Below, piece by piece: positions 48,993 through 60,157 of a DNA stretch of 64,000 bases (its first letter is position 1; each line of letters opens with the position of its first letter). Location: NCBI RefSeq assembly GCF_900230255.1, contig NZ_OCNJ01000001.1, positions 744,001 through 808,000 on the forward strand, in the 5' to 3' direction. The notes beneath the pieces are model-generated. The model was not told the origin of the DNA. It was given only the letters and a program-made list of their open reading frames with translations, and did no database searches. The translations under genes and the position numbers were made by a program. Origin of the DNA: Caenispirillum bisanense (GTDB taxonomy: Bacteria > Pseudomonadota > Alphaproteobacteria > Rhodospirillales > Rhodospirillaceae).

Positions 48993-50480
48993 ATGCTGCG
49001 GGTATTCGGGCACCACATTGCGGTTCCCGTGCTGCTTCTGGCGCTGTTGGAAGCGGGCGTCCTTCTCGGGTTGTTCGATGGCCTGGCGGCCCTGGTCGCG
49101 GCGCTGTGGCCGGTGACCGTGGACGTCGGCGTGGAAAGCGCCGCCGACGCCCTCGTTCACGGGCTGGAATGGCATGACGACGTGGTGCCGCTGGCGCTGG
49201 CGCTGCTCGGGGTGGTGGTGATCGCGTCGGTCGGCATGTACAGCCGCCGCATGTTCTTCGACATCAAGACCTTCGTCCGCCGCTCGCTGGTCATCTTCCC
49301 GCTGCTGTTCGTGGCGCTCGCCATGGCGGCGGTGGCCTATGCCACCTGGGCCGGCACCGACTGGTCGGGCTACGTCATCCTGCTCGGCTTCGCGACACCG
49401 GCCGCCGGGGTCGCCATCCTGCTCATCCGCTATTTCTTCGTGGAGCTGGCCGACCTCGACGTCTTCAAGCGCCGGGTGCTGGTGCTCGGCACCGGCGCGG
49501 CGGCGCAGCGGCTGGCGGAGCTGGGCGATCCGGCGCACCACCGCAATTTCCGCATCGTCGGCTTCGTCGAGACCGGCGAGAACGGCACCGCCGAGGACAT
49601 GCGCCACTGGCAGATCTTCCCCCGCCGCCTGGTGGAGGAGCGCGAAGCCCTGAGCCAGCTGGTCACCGACCGCCGCGTCGACGAGATCGTGCTCACCACC
49701 CGCGAACGCCGCGGCAGTGGTGCGGCCGGCGGCGGGGGCGGGCTGCCGCTGCACGACCTGCTGCAGTGCAAGCTGGCGGGTGTCGCCATCGCCGACTACG
49801 CCACCTTCTGGGAGCGCGAGGCCGCCGAGATCGACCTCGACACCCTGCGCCCCGGCTGGATGATCTTCTCCGACGGGTTCCGCCTGTCGCTCGGCCGCCG
49901 CATCTTCAAGCGCACCTTCGACATCGTGGTCAGCCTGGTGTTCCTGCTCGGCACCCTGCCCATCACCCTGCTGGCGGCGGCGGCCGTCAAGCTGACCAGC
50001 GCCGGGCCGGTGTTCTACCGGCAGGAGCGGGTCGGGCTGAACGGCCGCACCTTCGGGCTGCTCAAGTTCCGCAGCATGACCGTGGATGCCGAGAAGGACG
50101 GCACGCCGCAGTGGGCGCGCACCAACGACGCCCGCGTCACCGCGGTCGGGCGCTTCATCCGCAAGACCCGCATCGACGAGATCCCGCAGGTCCTGAACGT
50201 GCTGAAGGGCGAGATGAGCTTCATCGGCCCGCGCCCGGAACGCCCCTTCTTCGTCGACCAGCTGGCCGCCGAGATCCCCTTCTACCGCGAGCGCCACTCG
50301 GTCCGCCCCGGCATCTCCGGCTGGGCGCAGATCAACTACCCCTACGGCGCCTCGGTCGAGGATGCCCGGCGCAAGCTCGCCTACGACCTCTATTACGTGA
50401 AGAACGGCAGCATGTTCCTCGACCTGCTCATCCTGGTGCAGACCGCCAAGGTGATCCTGTGGAACGAGGGGGCGCGCTGA
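48993..50480 (+). CDS. XrtA/PEP-CTERM-type exopolysaccharide sugar transferase
   Basis: 495 aa polyprenyl-phosphate sugar-1-phosphate transferase of the TIGR03013 type. N-terminus 'MLRVFGHHIAVPVLLLALLE' and about four helices, a CoA-binding-like Rossmann part (RVLVLGTGAAAQRLAELGD), then the C-terminal bacterial sugar transferase domain with 'RTFDIVVSLVFLLGTLP', 'RQERVGLNGRTFGLLKFRSM', 'RKTRIDEIPQVLNVLKGEMS' and 'FIGPRPERP'. It would load the first sugar onto undecaprenyl phosphate. It begins a three-gene unit with prsK and prsR (1 bp gap to prsK). Confidence 0.9.
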   Translation: MLRVFGHHIAVPVLLLALLEAGVLLGLFDGLAALVAALWPVTVDVGVESAADALVHGLEWHDDVVPLALALLGVVVIASVGMYSRRMFFDIKTFVRRSLVIFPLLFVALAMAAVAYATWAGTDWSGYVILLGFATPAAGVAILLIRYFFVELADLDVFKRRVLVLGTGAAAQRLAELGDPAHHRNFRIVGFVETGENGTAEDMRHWQIFPRRLVEEREALSQLVTDRRVDEIVLTTRERRGSGAAGGGGGLPLHDLLQCKLAGVAIADYATFWEREAAEIDLDTLRPGWMIFSDGFRLSLGRRIFKRTFDIVVSLVFLLGTLPITLLAAAAVKLTSAGPVFYRQERVGLNGRTFGLLKFRSMTVDAEKDGTPQWARTNDARVTAVGRFIRKTRIDEIPQVLNVLKGEMSFIGPRPERPFFVDQLAAEIPFYRERHSVRPGISGWAQINYPYGASVEDARRKLAYDLYYVKNGSMFLDLLILVQTAKVILWNEGAR

Positions 50481-50481
50481 G

Positions 50482-52622
50482 GTGGATCCCGCGGCCGGCA
50501 TCGGTGTCGTCCTGACCTGGGCCTACGGCCTGTGCGCCGGGGCATACATGCTGCTGGCCGTCGTCGCCCTGAGCCGGGGCGCCGACCTGCTCCCCGCCCG
50601 CCGCACCGCCGCCACGGCGGCGGCCGTCCTGACGGCCCTGTGGGCGGTGGCGATGACGGGGCTGCCGGCCGCCGCGGGCCTGCTGCCGACGATGGCGGTG
50701 CCGCCCGTGGTGCTCGCGCTGGAAGCCATGCACACCATGGCGTGGCTCGTGGTGCTGGCCGAGGTGGCGGGCCTGTGGCAGGGCCGCCGTCTCGCCCTGG
50801 TGGGCGGCGGTGCCGTGCTCGGTGCCGGTGCCCTGGCCGCCGGCGTCGGCCTCTCCGATTGGATCGCGACGACCGCTCCCCACCTCATGCCGGTGGCGCT
50901 GCTGGTGCTCGCGGTGGTCGGGCTGGCGCTGATGGAGAGCATCCTGCGCCAGCGCGACGTCGAGGAACGCTGGGCGATCAAGCACCTCTGCCTCGGGCTG
51001 GCGGTGGTCTTCGCCTTCGATGTCTTCCTGTTCGCCGACGCCCTCCTGGTCAACCGGCTCGACGCCAACATGGTGGCCGCGCGCGCCCTGGTCGACGCCC
51101 TGTGCGCCGCGGCCATCGGCGTCTCGCTGTTCCGCTCCATGGACGGCGGCCGGCGCCTGCGGCCGTCGCGGGAGATCCTGCTCAAGTCGACGACGCTGTT
51201 GGCGACCGGCGTCTACCTGCTGGTGATGTCGCTGGTGGGCTATGGCATCCGCGGGCTCGGCGGCTCGTGGGGGCCGGCCAGTCAGGCGGCGTTCCTGGCC
51301 GGGTCGCTGCTGCTGCTCGGCGTCCTGGTGTTGTCGGGGGCGTCGCGGGCGCGGGCGCGGGTGTGGGTCGCCAAGAACTTCTTCGCCCACCGCTACGACT
51401 ACCGCGCCGAATGGCTGCGCGTGACCCGCACGCTGGCGGGCGGCGAGGGCGAGGACGCCGCCGCCCTGCACGACCGCGTCATCCGCGCCGTCTGCGACAT
51501 CGTGGAAGGCACCGCCGGCGCTCTCTGGCTGCTGCAGGAGCGTGACCGCGCCTTCATCCCGTCGGCCGTCTGGAACCTCTCCGCCGGCCTGCCGGCGGTG
51601 CCGGTGGACTCGGCGCTGGTGGGGTTCCTGCAAGGGCGGCGCTGGGTGGTGGACCTGGACGAGATGCGCCGCCGCCCCGACCTCTACGGCTTCGACGCGC
51701 CCGAGTGGCTGACGGCGCTGCCGCAGGCGTGGCTGGTGCTGCCGCTGCCCATCCGCGGCGACGTCATCGGCTTCGTGCTGGTGGCCGCGCCGCGCCTGCG
51801 CCGGCCGCTGACGTGGGAGGACTTCGACGTCCTGAAGACCGTCGGCCGCCACGCCGCCGCCACCCTGGCGACGGAAAAGGCCTTGAACGAGCTGTCCGAC
51901 GCCCGCCGGCTGGAGGCCTTCAGCAAGCGCACGGCCTTCCTGGTGCACGACGTGAAGAACATCGTCAGCCAGCTCGACCTCATGCTGAAGAACGCCGAGC
52001 GCGTCGGCGACGACCCCGAGTTCCAGAAGGACATGCTGGACACCACCGCCGGTGCCGTCGCCAAGCTGCGCGCCCTGCTGGCCGAGTTGCGCCACAGCCG
52101 GGCGCCGGCTCCGCCGGCCCTGCCGCCCGGCGCGCCGGCCCCCGACGTCGGCGAGCAGGTGGCGCAGGCGGTGACGCGCTGGCGCCGCCGCCATCCCGAT
52201 CTCGCCGCCGACCTGGCGGGCGCAGCGGGCGGCGGGCTGCCGATTCCGCCGGCCGAGACCTTCGGCAGCGTCCTCGACCACCTGCTGCAGAATTCCATCG
52301 AGGCCGCCGGCGCGGCGGGGCGGGTCACCGTACGGCTGGTGCGGGGCGGCGGGACCATCGCCGTCGAGGTCGCCGACGACGGCGTCGGCATGGACCTCGC
52401 CTACGTCCGCGACCGCCTGTTCCGCCCGCTCGACAGCAGCAAGGCCGACGGCTACGGCCTCGGCGCCTTCCAGTGCCGCGAGCTGGTGCGCGAGATGGGC
52501 GGCCGCCTCGAAGTGAGCACCGAGCCCGGCAAGGGCACGATCATGCGCATCGTCCTGCCCCTCGACCGCACCGCGGCGGAGGGGCCGGCCAGGGCGACGC
52601 CGCAGCCGACCAGGGAGACCGT

Positions 52623-52626
<4 letters not shown>
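50482..52626 (+). CDS. prsK: PEP-CTERM/XrtA system histidine kinase PrsK
   Basis: 714 aa. About nine helices in the first 300 residues (7TM-like sensor), a GAF domain (about 330-460; 'AVCDIVEGTAGALWLLQERD'), then a kinase core: H-box FLVHDVKNIVSQLDLM with H488, N-box 'VLDHLLQNSIEAAG' and G-box 'VADDGVGMD'. This layout is that of PrsK, partner of PrsR, which controls exopolysaccharide and PEP-CTERM genes. GTG start at 50482, one base after the previous stop; it overlaps prsR by 4 bp. Confidence 0.9.
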
Positions 52627-53972
<1,346 letters not shown>

Positions 53973-53986
53973 GCGGGCCTCAGTTT

Positions 53987-54136
53987 TTAGCCACCAAGAC
54001 ACCAAGGACACCAAGAGAGCGGCGCGGGATGGTGAAGCCGGAGCTTTCCTCCAACGGGACTGTCACTGCGCCTGCGGCGGCGCACTGGGTGGCAACCGGC
54101 ACGGCATCTTGGTGTTCTTGGTGCCTTGGTGGCTAA
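53987..54136. repeat. 150-bp inverted-repeat element with ACCAAG arms
   Basis: Left arm 53987-54016 begins TTAGCCACCAAGACACCAAG; the right arm 54107-54136 is its reverse complement with 2 mismatches in 30. Each arm is itself built of three ACCAAG units about nine bases apart. The 90-bp centre is unrelated to the arms. The element fills the gap between prsR and the MBOAT gene. It looks like a short non-autonomous (MITE/REP-like) repeat; no other copy is in the window. Confidence 0.8.
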
Positions 54137-54165
54137 CCATCCTCCACCGCCAGGTACGAAGCACC

Positions 54166-55686
54166 ATGCTTTTCAACAGCTACGAGTTTCTGTTCCTGTT
54201 CCTGCCGGTGGTCGCCGCCGGCTATGCCGTGCTGAGCCGGTGGGGGCAGGGGCGGGGCGTGGTGGCGTGGCTGGTGCTGGCGTCGCTGTTCTTCTACGGC
54301 TGGTGGAATCCGGTCTATCTGGTGCTGCTCGGCGGCTCCATGGTGGTCAACTACGGCCTCGGCCGCGCCATCGCCGGCCGGCGTGGGAGCGGGCGGGACA
54401 GGGCGGCGAAGGCGCTGCTCATCGCGGGCATCGCCGCCAACCTGGGGGCGCTCGGCTACTTCAAGTATGCCGGGTTGCTGGTGCAGACGGTCAATGACGC
54501 CGCCGGCACGGGCTTCACCATGGGCGCCATCGTGCTGCCGCTCGCCATCTCCTTCTTCACCTTCCAGCAGATCGCCTACCTGGCCGACTGCTGGGCCAAC
54601 GGCGACGACGGCGGTTACGGACCGTTGCGCTATGCGCTGTTCGTCAGCTTCTTCCCGCAGCTCATCGCCGGCCCCATCGTCCATCACCGCGAGATGATGC
54701 CGCAGTTCGCCCGCCCCGCCGGTCTGACGGCCGAGAACGCCGCCGTCGGCGTCACCGTGCTCGCCATCGGCCTGTTCAAGAAGGCGGTGCTGGCCGACGG
54801 CATCGCGCCTTACGCCACCGGCGCCTTCCGGGCGGCGGAGCAGGGGGCGGCGCTGGATCTTTTGCAGGCCTGGGGCGGGGCGCTGGCCTACAGCTTCCAG
54901 ATCTACTTCGACTTCTCGGGCTATTCCGATATGGCCATCGGGGCGGCGCTGATCTTCGGCATCACCCTGCCGCTCAACTTCGCCTCGCCCTACAAGGCCA
55001 CCAGCATCATCGAGTTCTGGCGGCGCTGGCACATGACGCTGTCGCGCTTCCTGCGCGACTATCTCTACATCCCGCTCGGCGGCAGCCGCAAGGGAACGGC
55101 CTGGCGCTACGGCAACCTGATGATCACCATGCTGCTCGGCGGACTGTGGCACGGCGCCGGCTGGACCTTCCTGGCATGGGGCGGGCTGCACGGCTTCTAT
55201 CTGATGGTCGCCCACCTGTGGCGGGCGGTGGCGGGCGACCGGCGGCCGTTGCGCGGCGTCGGCGGCTGGGCGCTGACCATGCTGGCCGTGGTGGTCGCCT
55301 GGGTGTTCTTCCGCGCCGAGAGCTTCGCCGGCGCCTGGACCCTGCTCGGCGGCATGGCGGGGCTGAACGGCGTCGCCCTGCCCAACGCCATCGCCGCCCG
55401 CCTGGGCGAGGCCTGGACGCTGCTGAGCGGCTGGGGCGTCGAAAGCTACCTCGGCGGCGGCAGCGACTTCGTCCTCATGTGGACATGGATCGCCGTGCTG
55501 CTGCCCATCGCCGTCGCCTGCCCGAACACGCAGGAAATCGTCGCCCGCCTGCGCCAGGGCACGGAGCGGGCGAGCCGCCTGCAATGGCAGCCCTCGGGGC
55601 GCTGGGCGGTGGCGACGGGCGTCGCGGCCGGGGTGGGCGTGCTGACGCTGACCGGCGTGTCCGAGTTCCTCTACTTCCAGTTCTGA
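54166..55686 (+). CDS. MBOAT family O-acetyltransferase, AlgI-like
   Basis: 506 aa with about 11-12 helices. 'MLFNSYEFLFLFLPVV' at the start, 'KYAGLLVQTVNDAAG', 'ISFFTFQQIAYLADCW', 'FWRRWHMTLSRFLRDYLYIP' and the catalytic-His block 'GGLWHGAGWTFLAWGGLHGF' are AlgI signatures. It would pass acetyl groups across the inner membrane for O-acetylation of the exopolysaccharide. The ATG at 54166 is chosen since the frame upstream runs into the repeat element. The next gene encodes its probable periplasmic partner. Confidence 0.92.
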   Translation: MLFNSYEFLFLFLPVVAAGYAVLSRWGQGRGVVAWLVLASLFFYGWWNPVYLVLLGGSMVVNYGLGRAIAGRRGSGRDRAAKALLIAGIAANLGALGYFKYAGLLVQTVNDAAGTGFTMGAIVLPLAISFFTFQQIAYLADCWANGDDGGYGPLRYALFVSFFPQLIAGPIVHHREMMPQFARPAGLTAENAAVGVTVLAIGLFKKAVLADGIAPYATGAFRAAEQGAALDLLQAWGGALAYSFQIYFDFSGYSDMAIGAALIFGITLPLNFASPYKATSIIEFWRRWHMTLSRFLRDYLYIPLGGSRKGTAWRYGNLMITMLLGGLWHGAGWTFLAWGGLHGFYLMVAHLWRAVAGDRRPLRGVGGWALTMLAVVVAWVFFRAESFAGAWTLLGGMAGLNGVALPNAIAARLGEAWTLLSGWGVESYLGGGSDFVLMWTWIAVLLPIAVACPNTQEIVARLRQGTERASRLQWQPSGRWAVATGVAAGVGVLTLTGVSEFLYFQF

Positions 55687-55708
55687 GCCTGCGAGGGTCG
55701 CCATCACC

Positions 55709-56950
55709 ATGAGCCGCCACGGTCGCTATCTCCGCCTCTGCGCCGCCGCCTTCGCCGGAACCCTGGCGGTCGCCGCGGCGGTGAACGTGGCGGTCGACCC
55801 CTACGGCCTGTTCGGCACCCCCCGCGTCGCCGGGGTCAATGCCGTGAAGCCGGAAGCGTCGAGCCATTCCCGCGTCGCCAAGCCCTATCAGGTGGCGGCG
55901 GCGCGGCCGGCGACGCTGGTGGTCGGCAACTCGCGGCCGGAGATGGGGCTGGACCCAGCCTCCGCCTGCTGGAGCGCGGCGGAGCAGCCGGTCTACAACC
56001 TCGGCCTGCCCGGCGCCTCCTTCGCCATGCAGCTGGAGGCGCTGCGCCACGGCCTGGCGGCGGGGACGGTGCGCACGGTGGTGATCGGCCTCGACTTCCT
56101 CGACTTCCTGCACGTCGGCGCCGTCGCCACGGCGGGCGAGGGCGGCAGCGGCGGCGGTTCGCCCGGTGACTGGCAGCGCCGCCTCGCGCTCGGACCGGAG
56201 GGCGCCGGCCAGTGGCGGCAGCGGCTCACCGACGGGTGGCGGGCGGCGGTGTCGCTCGATGCGCTGGCCGACAGCCTGCGGACGGTGGTCGCCCAGCACG
56301 ATCCCGACGCCGGCGACCTGCGGGCGGACGGGTTCAACCCGGCACGGCCCTACCGCGCCATCATCGCCGCCGAGGGCCAGCGCGTGCTGTTCGCCCAGAA
56401 GCAGGACGAGTTGCGCGGCCTGTTTTCGCGCCCCGGCCTGCACCTGCCGGCGGCAGACACCTCGCCGGAACTGGCGGCGCTGGATGCCCTGCTGGCGGAG
56501 CTGGCGGCGCGCGGGGTGACGCCGCATCTGTTCCTCAACCCCTACCACGCCGCCTACCTGTCGGCGGTGGATCACGGCGGGTTGTGGCCGGACTTCCTGC
56601 GCTGGAAGGCGGACCTGCTGGCGGTGACGGCGGCGCACGGGGTGCCGCTGTGGGACTTCAACACCCTCGGCCCCTTCGCCCGCGAGGCGGTGCCGCCGGC
56701 CGGCGACCGTCGCACCACGCTGCGCTGGTTCTGGGAGCCGGCCCACTATACGGCGGCCCTTGGGGAACGCATGCTGGGCGCCCTGCTCGGCCGCGACTGC
56801 GCCGCCCCGGCGGAGGCACCGGGCGAGCGCCTGACCGTCGCCGCCCTGGCCGAGCAGCAGCGCACCCTGCGCCCCGTGCTCGACGCCTGGAAGGCCGGGC
56901 GGGTGGCAGAGACAGGGGAGGGCGGGGTGGTGCCGGTGTCGTCGCGGTAG
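55709..56950 (+). CDS. AlgJ/SGNH-like exported partner of the MBOAT protein
   Basis: 413 aa. One N-terminal signal anchor (about 9-26). 'TLVVGNSRPEMGL' holds the SGNH-type GxS block, 'NLGLPGASFAMQLEALRHGL' and 'VVIGLDFLDFLH' follow, and 'FWEPAHYTAALGERM' supplies the D/E-x-x-H end. Such proteins are found beside MBOAT enzymes and finish transfer of acetyl to sugar in the periplasm. It follows the MBOAT gene by 22 bp. The exact family is less certain than the partnership. Confidence 0.75.
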   Translation: MSRHGRYLRLCAAAFAGTLAVAAAVNVAVDPYGLFGTPRVAGVNAVKPEASSHSRVAKPYQVAAARPATLVVGNSRPEMGLDPASACWSAAEQPVYNLGLPGASFAMQLEALRHGLAAGTVRTVVIGLDFLDFLHVGAVATAGEGGSGGGSPGDWQRRLALGPEGAGQWRQRLTDGWRAAVSLDALADSLRTVVAQHDPDAGDLRADGFNPARPYRAIIAAEGQRVLFAQKQDELRGLFSRPGLHLPAADTSPELAALDALLAELAARGVTPHLFLNPYHAAYLSAVDHGGLWPDFLRWKADLLAVTAAHGVPLWDFNTLGPFAREAVPPAGDRRTTLRWFWEPAHYTAALGERMLGALLGRDCAAPAEAPGERLTVAALAEQQRTLRPVLDAWKAGRVAETGEGGVVPVSSR

Positions 56951-56960
56951 AGCCTTTTGC

Positions 56961-56984
56961 GCTCCGGCGCCGTCGCGCCGGAGC
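56961..56984. terminator. Hairpin between convergent genes
   Basis: GCTCCGGCGC pairs with GCGCCGGAGC around CGTC, between the SGNH-like gene (stop 56950) and the convergent glycosyltransferase gene (stop 57019). No T-run on either side; may serve both directions weakly. Confidence 0.5.
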
Positions 56985-57018
56985 TGCGTTCACGCGCCAC
57001 GCAGGCTCGCGCGCTGCC

Positions 57019-58254
57019 CTATTCCGCCGCGCCGCGCACCGGCTCCGGCCCGTCGAGGCCGCGCAGGCAGGTGTCGAAGGCGGCGAAGGTGTGGTCCCAG
57101 CCGTGATGCTCCACCACGAAGCGCCGGGCCTGGGCGCCGAGCGCCAGGGCGCGCGCCGGCTCCAGGGCCTGCAGCACCGCGTCGGCTACCGCCGGCGCGC
57201 CGTCGGCGAGCAGGAGGTCGCGGCCGGGCTCGGCGGCGATGCCGGTGAGGGCGGCGGTGGTGACCACCGTCGGCCGGCCCATGGCCATGGCCTCCAGCAC
57301 CTTGTTCTGGATGCCGCGGGCGATGCGCAAGGGGGCTACGCAGACAGTGGCATGCCGCACGTAGGGCCGCACGTCGGGCACCCGCCCGGTGACCAGGATC
57401 TCCGGCCGGCTGGCCAGGGCCTGCACCTCGCGCGCCGGGTTGGCGCCGACGATCGCCAGCCGCGCCGCCGGCACCTTGCGCCGCACCAACGGCAGGATGT
57501 CGTGCGCCAACCACAGGGCGGCGTCGATGTTGGGCGGGTAGTCCATGTGGCCGGTGAAGGCGAGCACCGGCCCGGCGCCGTCGTAGGGTGACACGGCGGC
57601 GTGCTCGGGGCTGAAGAAGGCGGTGTCGACGCCGTTGGGCACGCCCAGCACGCGCGCCCGCGCCCGCGGCGCGACCTGGCGGAACAGGGCCGCCTCGGGC
57701 TCGGAGACCAGCGTGCACCATGCCGCCTCGTCGGCCAGGCGGCGCTCCAGGGCGGCGACGCGCACCGCCTCGCGGGCGAAGACCCAGCGCATGGGCGGGC
57801 GCGCTTCCCGCGCGTAGTGGGCGAACTTGGCGCTGTCGACGTCCACCACGTCGGCCACCAGCAGCGGCGGCCGGGCCGGCTCGTCGAGCAGGTAGGGTGC
57901 CATGTTGGACGACGAGATGACGCCGGCCTTGGGCTTCACCTCGGTCAGCACGCGCCGCACCCAGGCGCGCAAGGACGCATCGCCGAAATAGGTGACGCTG
58001 AGGCCCTCGCCGGTCAGCAGCCCGCGCAACGACCACATACGGGCGCGGCGGCGGTCGAGCACGCCGAAGTGGGCGTCGGCGACCATGGCGCGCACGGTGT
58101 CGCGGTGCTGCAGGTCGTCGGGGTCGTCGATGAGGCAGCCGAGGTGCACCCGGTGGCGCCGCGCCAGCCGCTCCAGCAGGCGGAAGGAGCGGATCTTCTC
58201 GCCCTTGTTGGGCGGGTAGGGGATGCGCTGGGTGAGGAACAGCACGTCTGCCAT
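57019..58254 (-). CDS. XrtA/PEP-CTERM-type glycosyltransferase (TIGR03087-like)
   Basis: 411 aa GT4 enzyme. 'VLFLTQRIPYPPNKGEKIRS' opens it and is typical of the TIGR03087 family; 'VVDVDSAKFAHYAREA' and 'FTGHMDYPPNIDAALWL' follow, and the donor-binding region reads 'PLRIARGIQNKVLEAMAMGR'. It would add a sugar in exopolysaccharide assembly. ATG at 58254 has GGGAG about five bases upstream and matches the family start, so a longer frame to 58302 is rejected. It is convergent to the acetylation pair. Confidence 0.85.
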   Translation of the reverse strand: MADVLFLTQRIPYPPNKGEKIRSFRLLERLARRHRVHLGCLIDDPDDLQHRDTVRAMVADAHFGVLDRRRARMWSLRGLLTGEGLSVTYFGDASLRAWVRRVLTEVKPKAGVISSSNMAPYLLDEPARPPLLVADVVDVDSAKFAHYAREARPPMRWVFAREAVRVAALERRLADEAAWCTLVSEPEAALFRQVAPRARARVLGVPNGVDTAFFSPEHAAVSPYDGAGPVLAFTGHMDYPPNIDAALWLAHDILPLVRRKVPAARLAIVGANPAREVQALASRPEILVTGRVPDVRPYVRHATVCVAPLRIARGIQNKVLEAMAMGRPTVVTTAALTGIAAEPGRDLLLADGAPAVADAVLQALEPARALALGAQARRFVVEHHGWDHTFAAFDTCLRGLDGPEPVRGAAE

Positions 58255-58394
58255 GACGGCTCCCGTCGCTGAGGCGGAGAAGGGGAAGGAGGTCTCCGCC
58301 ATGGTACGGGGCCGGCGCGCCGGAGCGACGGTTCAGGGGGCGAGCCGCTGCGGCAAGGAGGGGTAATCCCGGCGGACCGCCGCAGGAGGCAGGG

Positions 58395-59153
58395 TCAGCC
58401 GGGGGCGCCGGGGGGGCTCTCGCTGCCGCTGCCGCCGCCGTCGCCGGCCTGACCGCGCAGCCCGCCGTCGGCACAGTGGTAGAACACGGCCGCCTCGGTG
58501 CGGTTGCGCAGGCCGAGGTGGTCGAGGATGCGCTTCACCGTGCGCTTGACCTGCGGTTCACCCATGCCGAGGCGGCGGGCGATCTGCTCGTTGGTCATGC
58601 CTTCGGCGATGAGAGCGATGACTTCCTGCTCGAGGTCGTCGAGGCGCTGCAGCCGTTCCTGCCGCACCGCGTCCACCGCCAGCGAGGCGCGGGCGCGGCC
58701 GGGCAGGGTGACGAAGCCGTCCAGCGCCATGGTCAGCGCCCTGCCGAGCCGGCGGGGCGGGACCTCCAGGAAGATCAGGTTGTCGATGAGGTCGGCATAG
58801 GGCGCGATCTCGATCATCTGGTCGGAGCGGGTCAGGAACACGGTCGGCAGCGAGCCGGTGCGCCGCGCCTGACCAATGGCGTTGGACCACGGCTCGTTCG
58901 CCACCCGGCTGGCCGAGGCGATGAGGACCGACCCCTCCCGTCGCGCCGTGAGAAGGTCCGCCGGCCTATCCAGGAAGTAGAGCGGCGCATGCTTCACGTC
59001 GGCGACCAGTTCCCCGAGCACGCCGAGGTCTTCGCGGGCGACCAGGCACAGGAGCGCGCGCGGCCAGCCTTTGCCGTTTTCGGCCGCGCCGGCCGCCTTC
59101 CTGATGTCGTCCCTTTCCGCCATGGAGCTCATCCAATTCGCCATCTGCTGCAT
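58395..59153 (-). CDS. LuxR-type HTH regulator with degenerate receiver-like domain
   Basis: 252 aa. C-terminal HTH about residues 170-225 ('LEQEVIALIAEGMTNEQIAR' and 'EPQVKRTVKRILDHLGLRNR'). Residues about 30-150 have a receiver-like alternation ('VLIASASRVA', 'LPTVFLTRSDQ'), but I cannot find the acidic pocket or phosphoacceptor Asp, so control by phosphorylation is doubtful. The tail is Gly/Ser/Pro-rich. The start is uncertain: ATGs at 59153, 59141 and further in are all possible and none has a good ribosome site. Position beside the exopolysaccharide glycosyltransferase suggests it regulates this region. Confidence 0.72.
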   Translation of the reverse strand: MQQMANWMSSMAERDDIRKAAGAAENGKGWPRALLCLVAREDLGVLGELVADVKHAPLYFLDRPADLLTARREGSVLIASASRVANEPWSNAIGQARRTGSLPTVFLTRSDQMIEIAPYADLIDNLIFLEVPPRRLGRALTMALDGFVTLPGRARASLAVDAVRQERLQRLDDLEQEVIALIAEGMTNEQIARRLGMGEPQVKRTVKRILDHLGLRNRTEAAVFYHCADGGLRGQAGDGGGSGSESPPGAPG

Positions 59154-59542
59154 GTTACGCTAGGGCTCCCGGGTCGCTGCGGTAAACGGCACATGTGAAG
59201 TCTTCCGTGTTTTTTCGGGGTAGAATAAAGTCATTCCCGTGAAGTACGTCGGCATTCTTTACATTTCCGGTGCAATAAATGTGTCTGTTTTTCCGACACT
59301 GCAGAGACTACGCCGGCGACATCATAGACTTCTTGCTGGCGCTGCCGCTGGCCTGCCGATGCGGCGATCGGCTGGCGTGAGGTCATACCTAGGTCTGTCC
59401 TACCATGCCCTTTGTCTAGGGGGTAGGTGTTGTGACCTTTTGGTGTATCGGGCGGTCGAAGGGCTTGTTCCACCGCACCACCGGCCGGTGCGCGTCGTTC
59501 TGCTGCAATGGAAGTTGAGCCGATGCAGGAACAGGAGCCCGC
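59154..59542. other. 389-bp AT-richer intergenic region with a long stem-loop
   Basis: Lies between the divergent LuxR-type gene and yciB and is clearly less GC-rich than the rest of the window. At 59381-59437 GGTCA-T-ACCTA pairs with TAGGT-GTTG-TGACC, enclosing 32 bases that also hold CCTACC and CTAGG repeats; TTTTGG follows. It may be an operator region or a structured leader or terminator. I see no convincing gene: the open frames here have no ribosome site and run out of frame into yciB. Confidence 0.45.
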
Positions 59543-60157
59543 GTGGCCAAGACGTCGTGGAACATCCGCCAGGCGGCGCTTCGCCTGGTTTTCGAACTGG
59601 GGCCGGCCGTCGTCTTCTTCGCGGCCACCAAGATCTGGGGAATCTACGCCGGTACCATCGCCCTGATGGCCTCGGCCGCCCTCTCCACGGTGGTGTCGTG
59701 GTACCGCACGCGCCGCATTCCCGTCATGCCGCTGGCCGGCCTCGGCCTGACGCTGCTGTTCGGCGGCATGACCTTGTGGTGGCGCGACGACCAGTTCATC
59801 AAGATGCAGCCGACCCTGGTCAACGGCATCAGCGCCCTGGTGCTGGCTGGCGCGCTGGCGGTCAAGAAGCTGCCGCTGAAGGCGATCTTCGGCGCCGGCA
59901 CCCATGCCCGCACCGAGGCGTGGCGCACCCTGACGCTGGCCCTGGTCGCCTTCCTGACCCTGCTGGCGGTGATGAACGAGATCATGTGGCGGGCCTTTCC
60001 GACCGACACCTGGGCCGCCTACAAGGCCTTCGTCATCCCCACGCTCGACGGCTTGTTCGTGGCCGGCGCCTACAAGTACCTGCGCGCCAACCGGCTGGAT
60101 GCGCCCGAGGCCGGCGACCTGACCGAACCGCGCGAGGCGCCGGAACCGGCCGGATGA
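59543..60157 (+). CDS. yciB: Inner-membrane-spanning protein YciB (IspZ family)
   Basis: 204 aa with five to six helices. 'LRLVFELGPAVVFFAATKIW', 'QPTLVNGISALVLAGALAV' and 'NEIMWRAFPTDTWAAYKAFV' are the family blocks; these proteins affect envelope integrity and septation. GTG start at 59543 is supported by AGGAG five bases upstream. The C-terminal 20 residues are acidic/proline-rich. The molybdenum-cofactor operon begins 81 bp downstream on the same strand. Confidence 0.9.
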   Translation: MAKTSWNIRQAALRLVFELGPAVVFFAATKIWGIYAGTIALMASAALSTVVSWYRTRRIPVMPLAGLGLTLLFGGMTLWWRDDQFIKMQPTLVNGISALVLAGALAVKKLPLKAIFGAGTHARTEAWRTLTLALVAFLTLLAVMNEIMWRAFPTDTWAAYKAFVIPTLDGLFVAGAYKYLRANRLDAPEAGDLTEPREAPEPAG

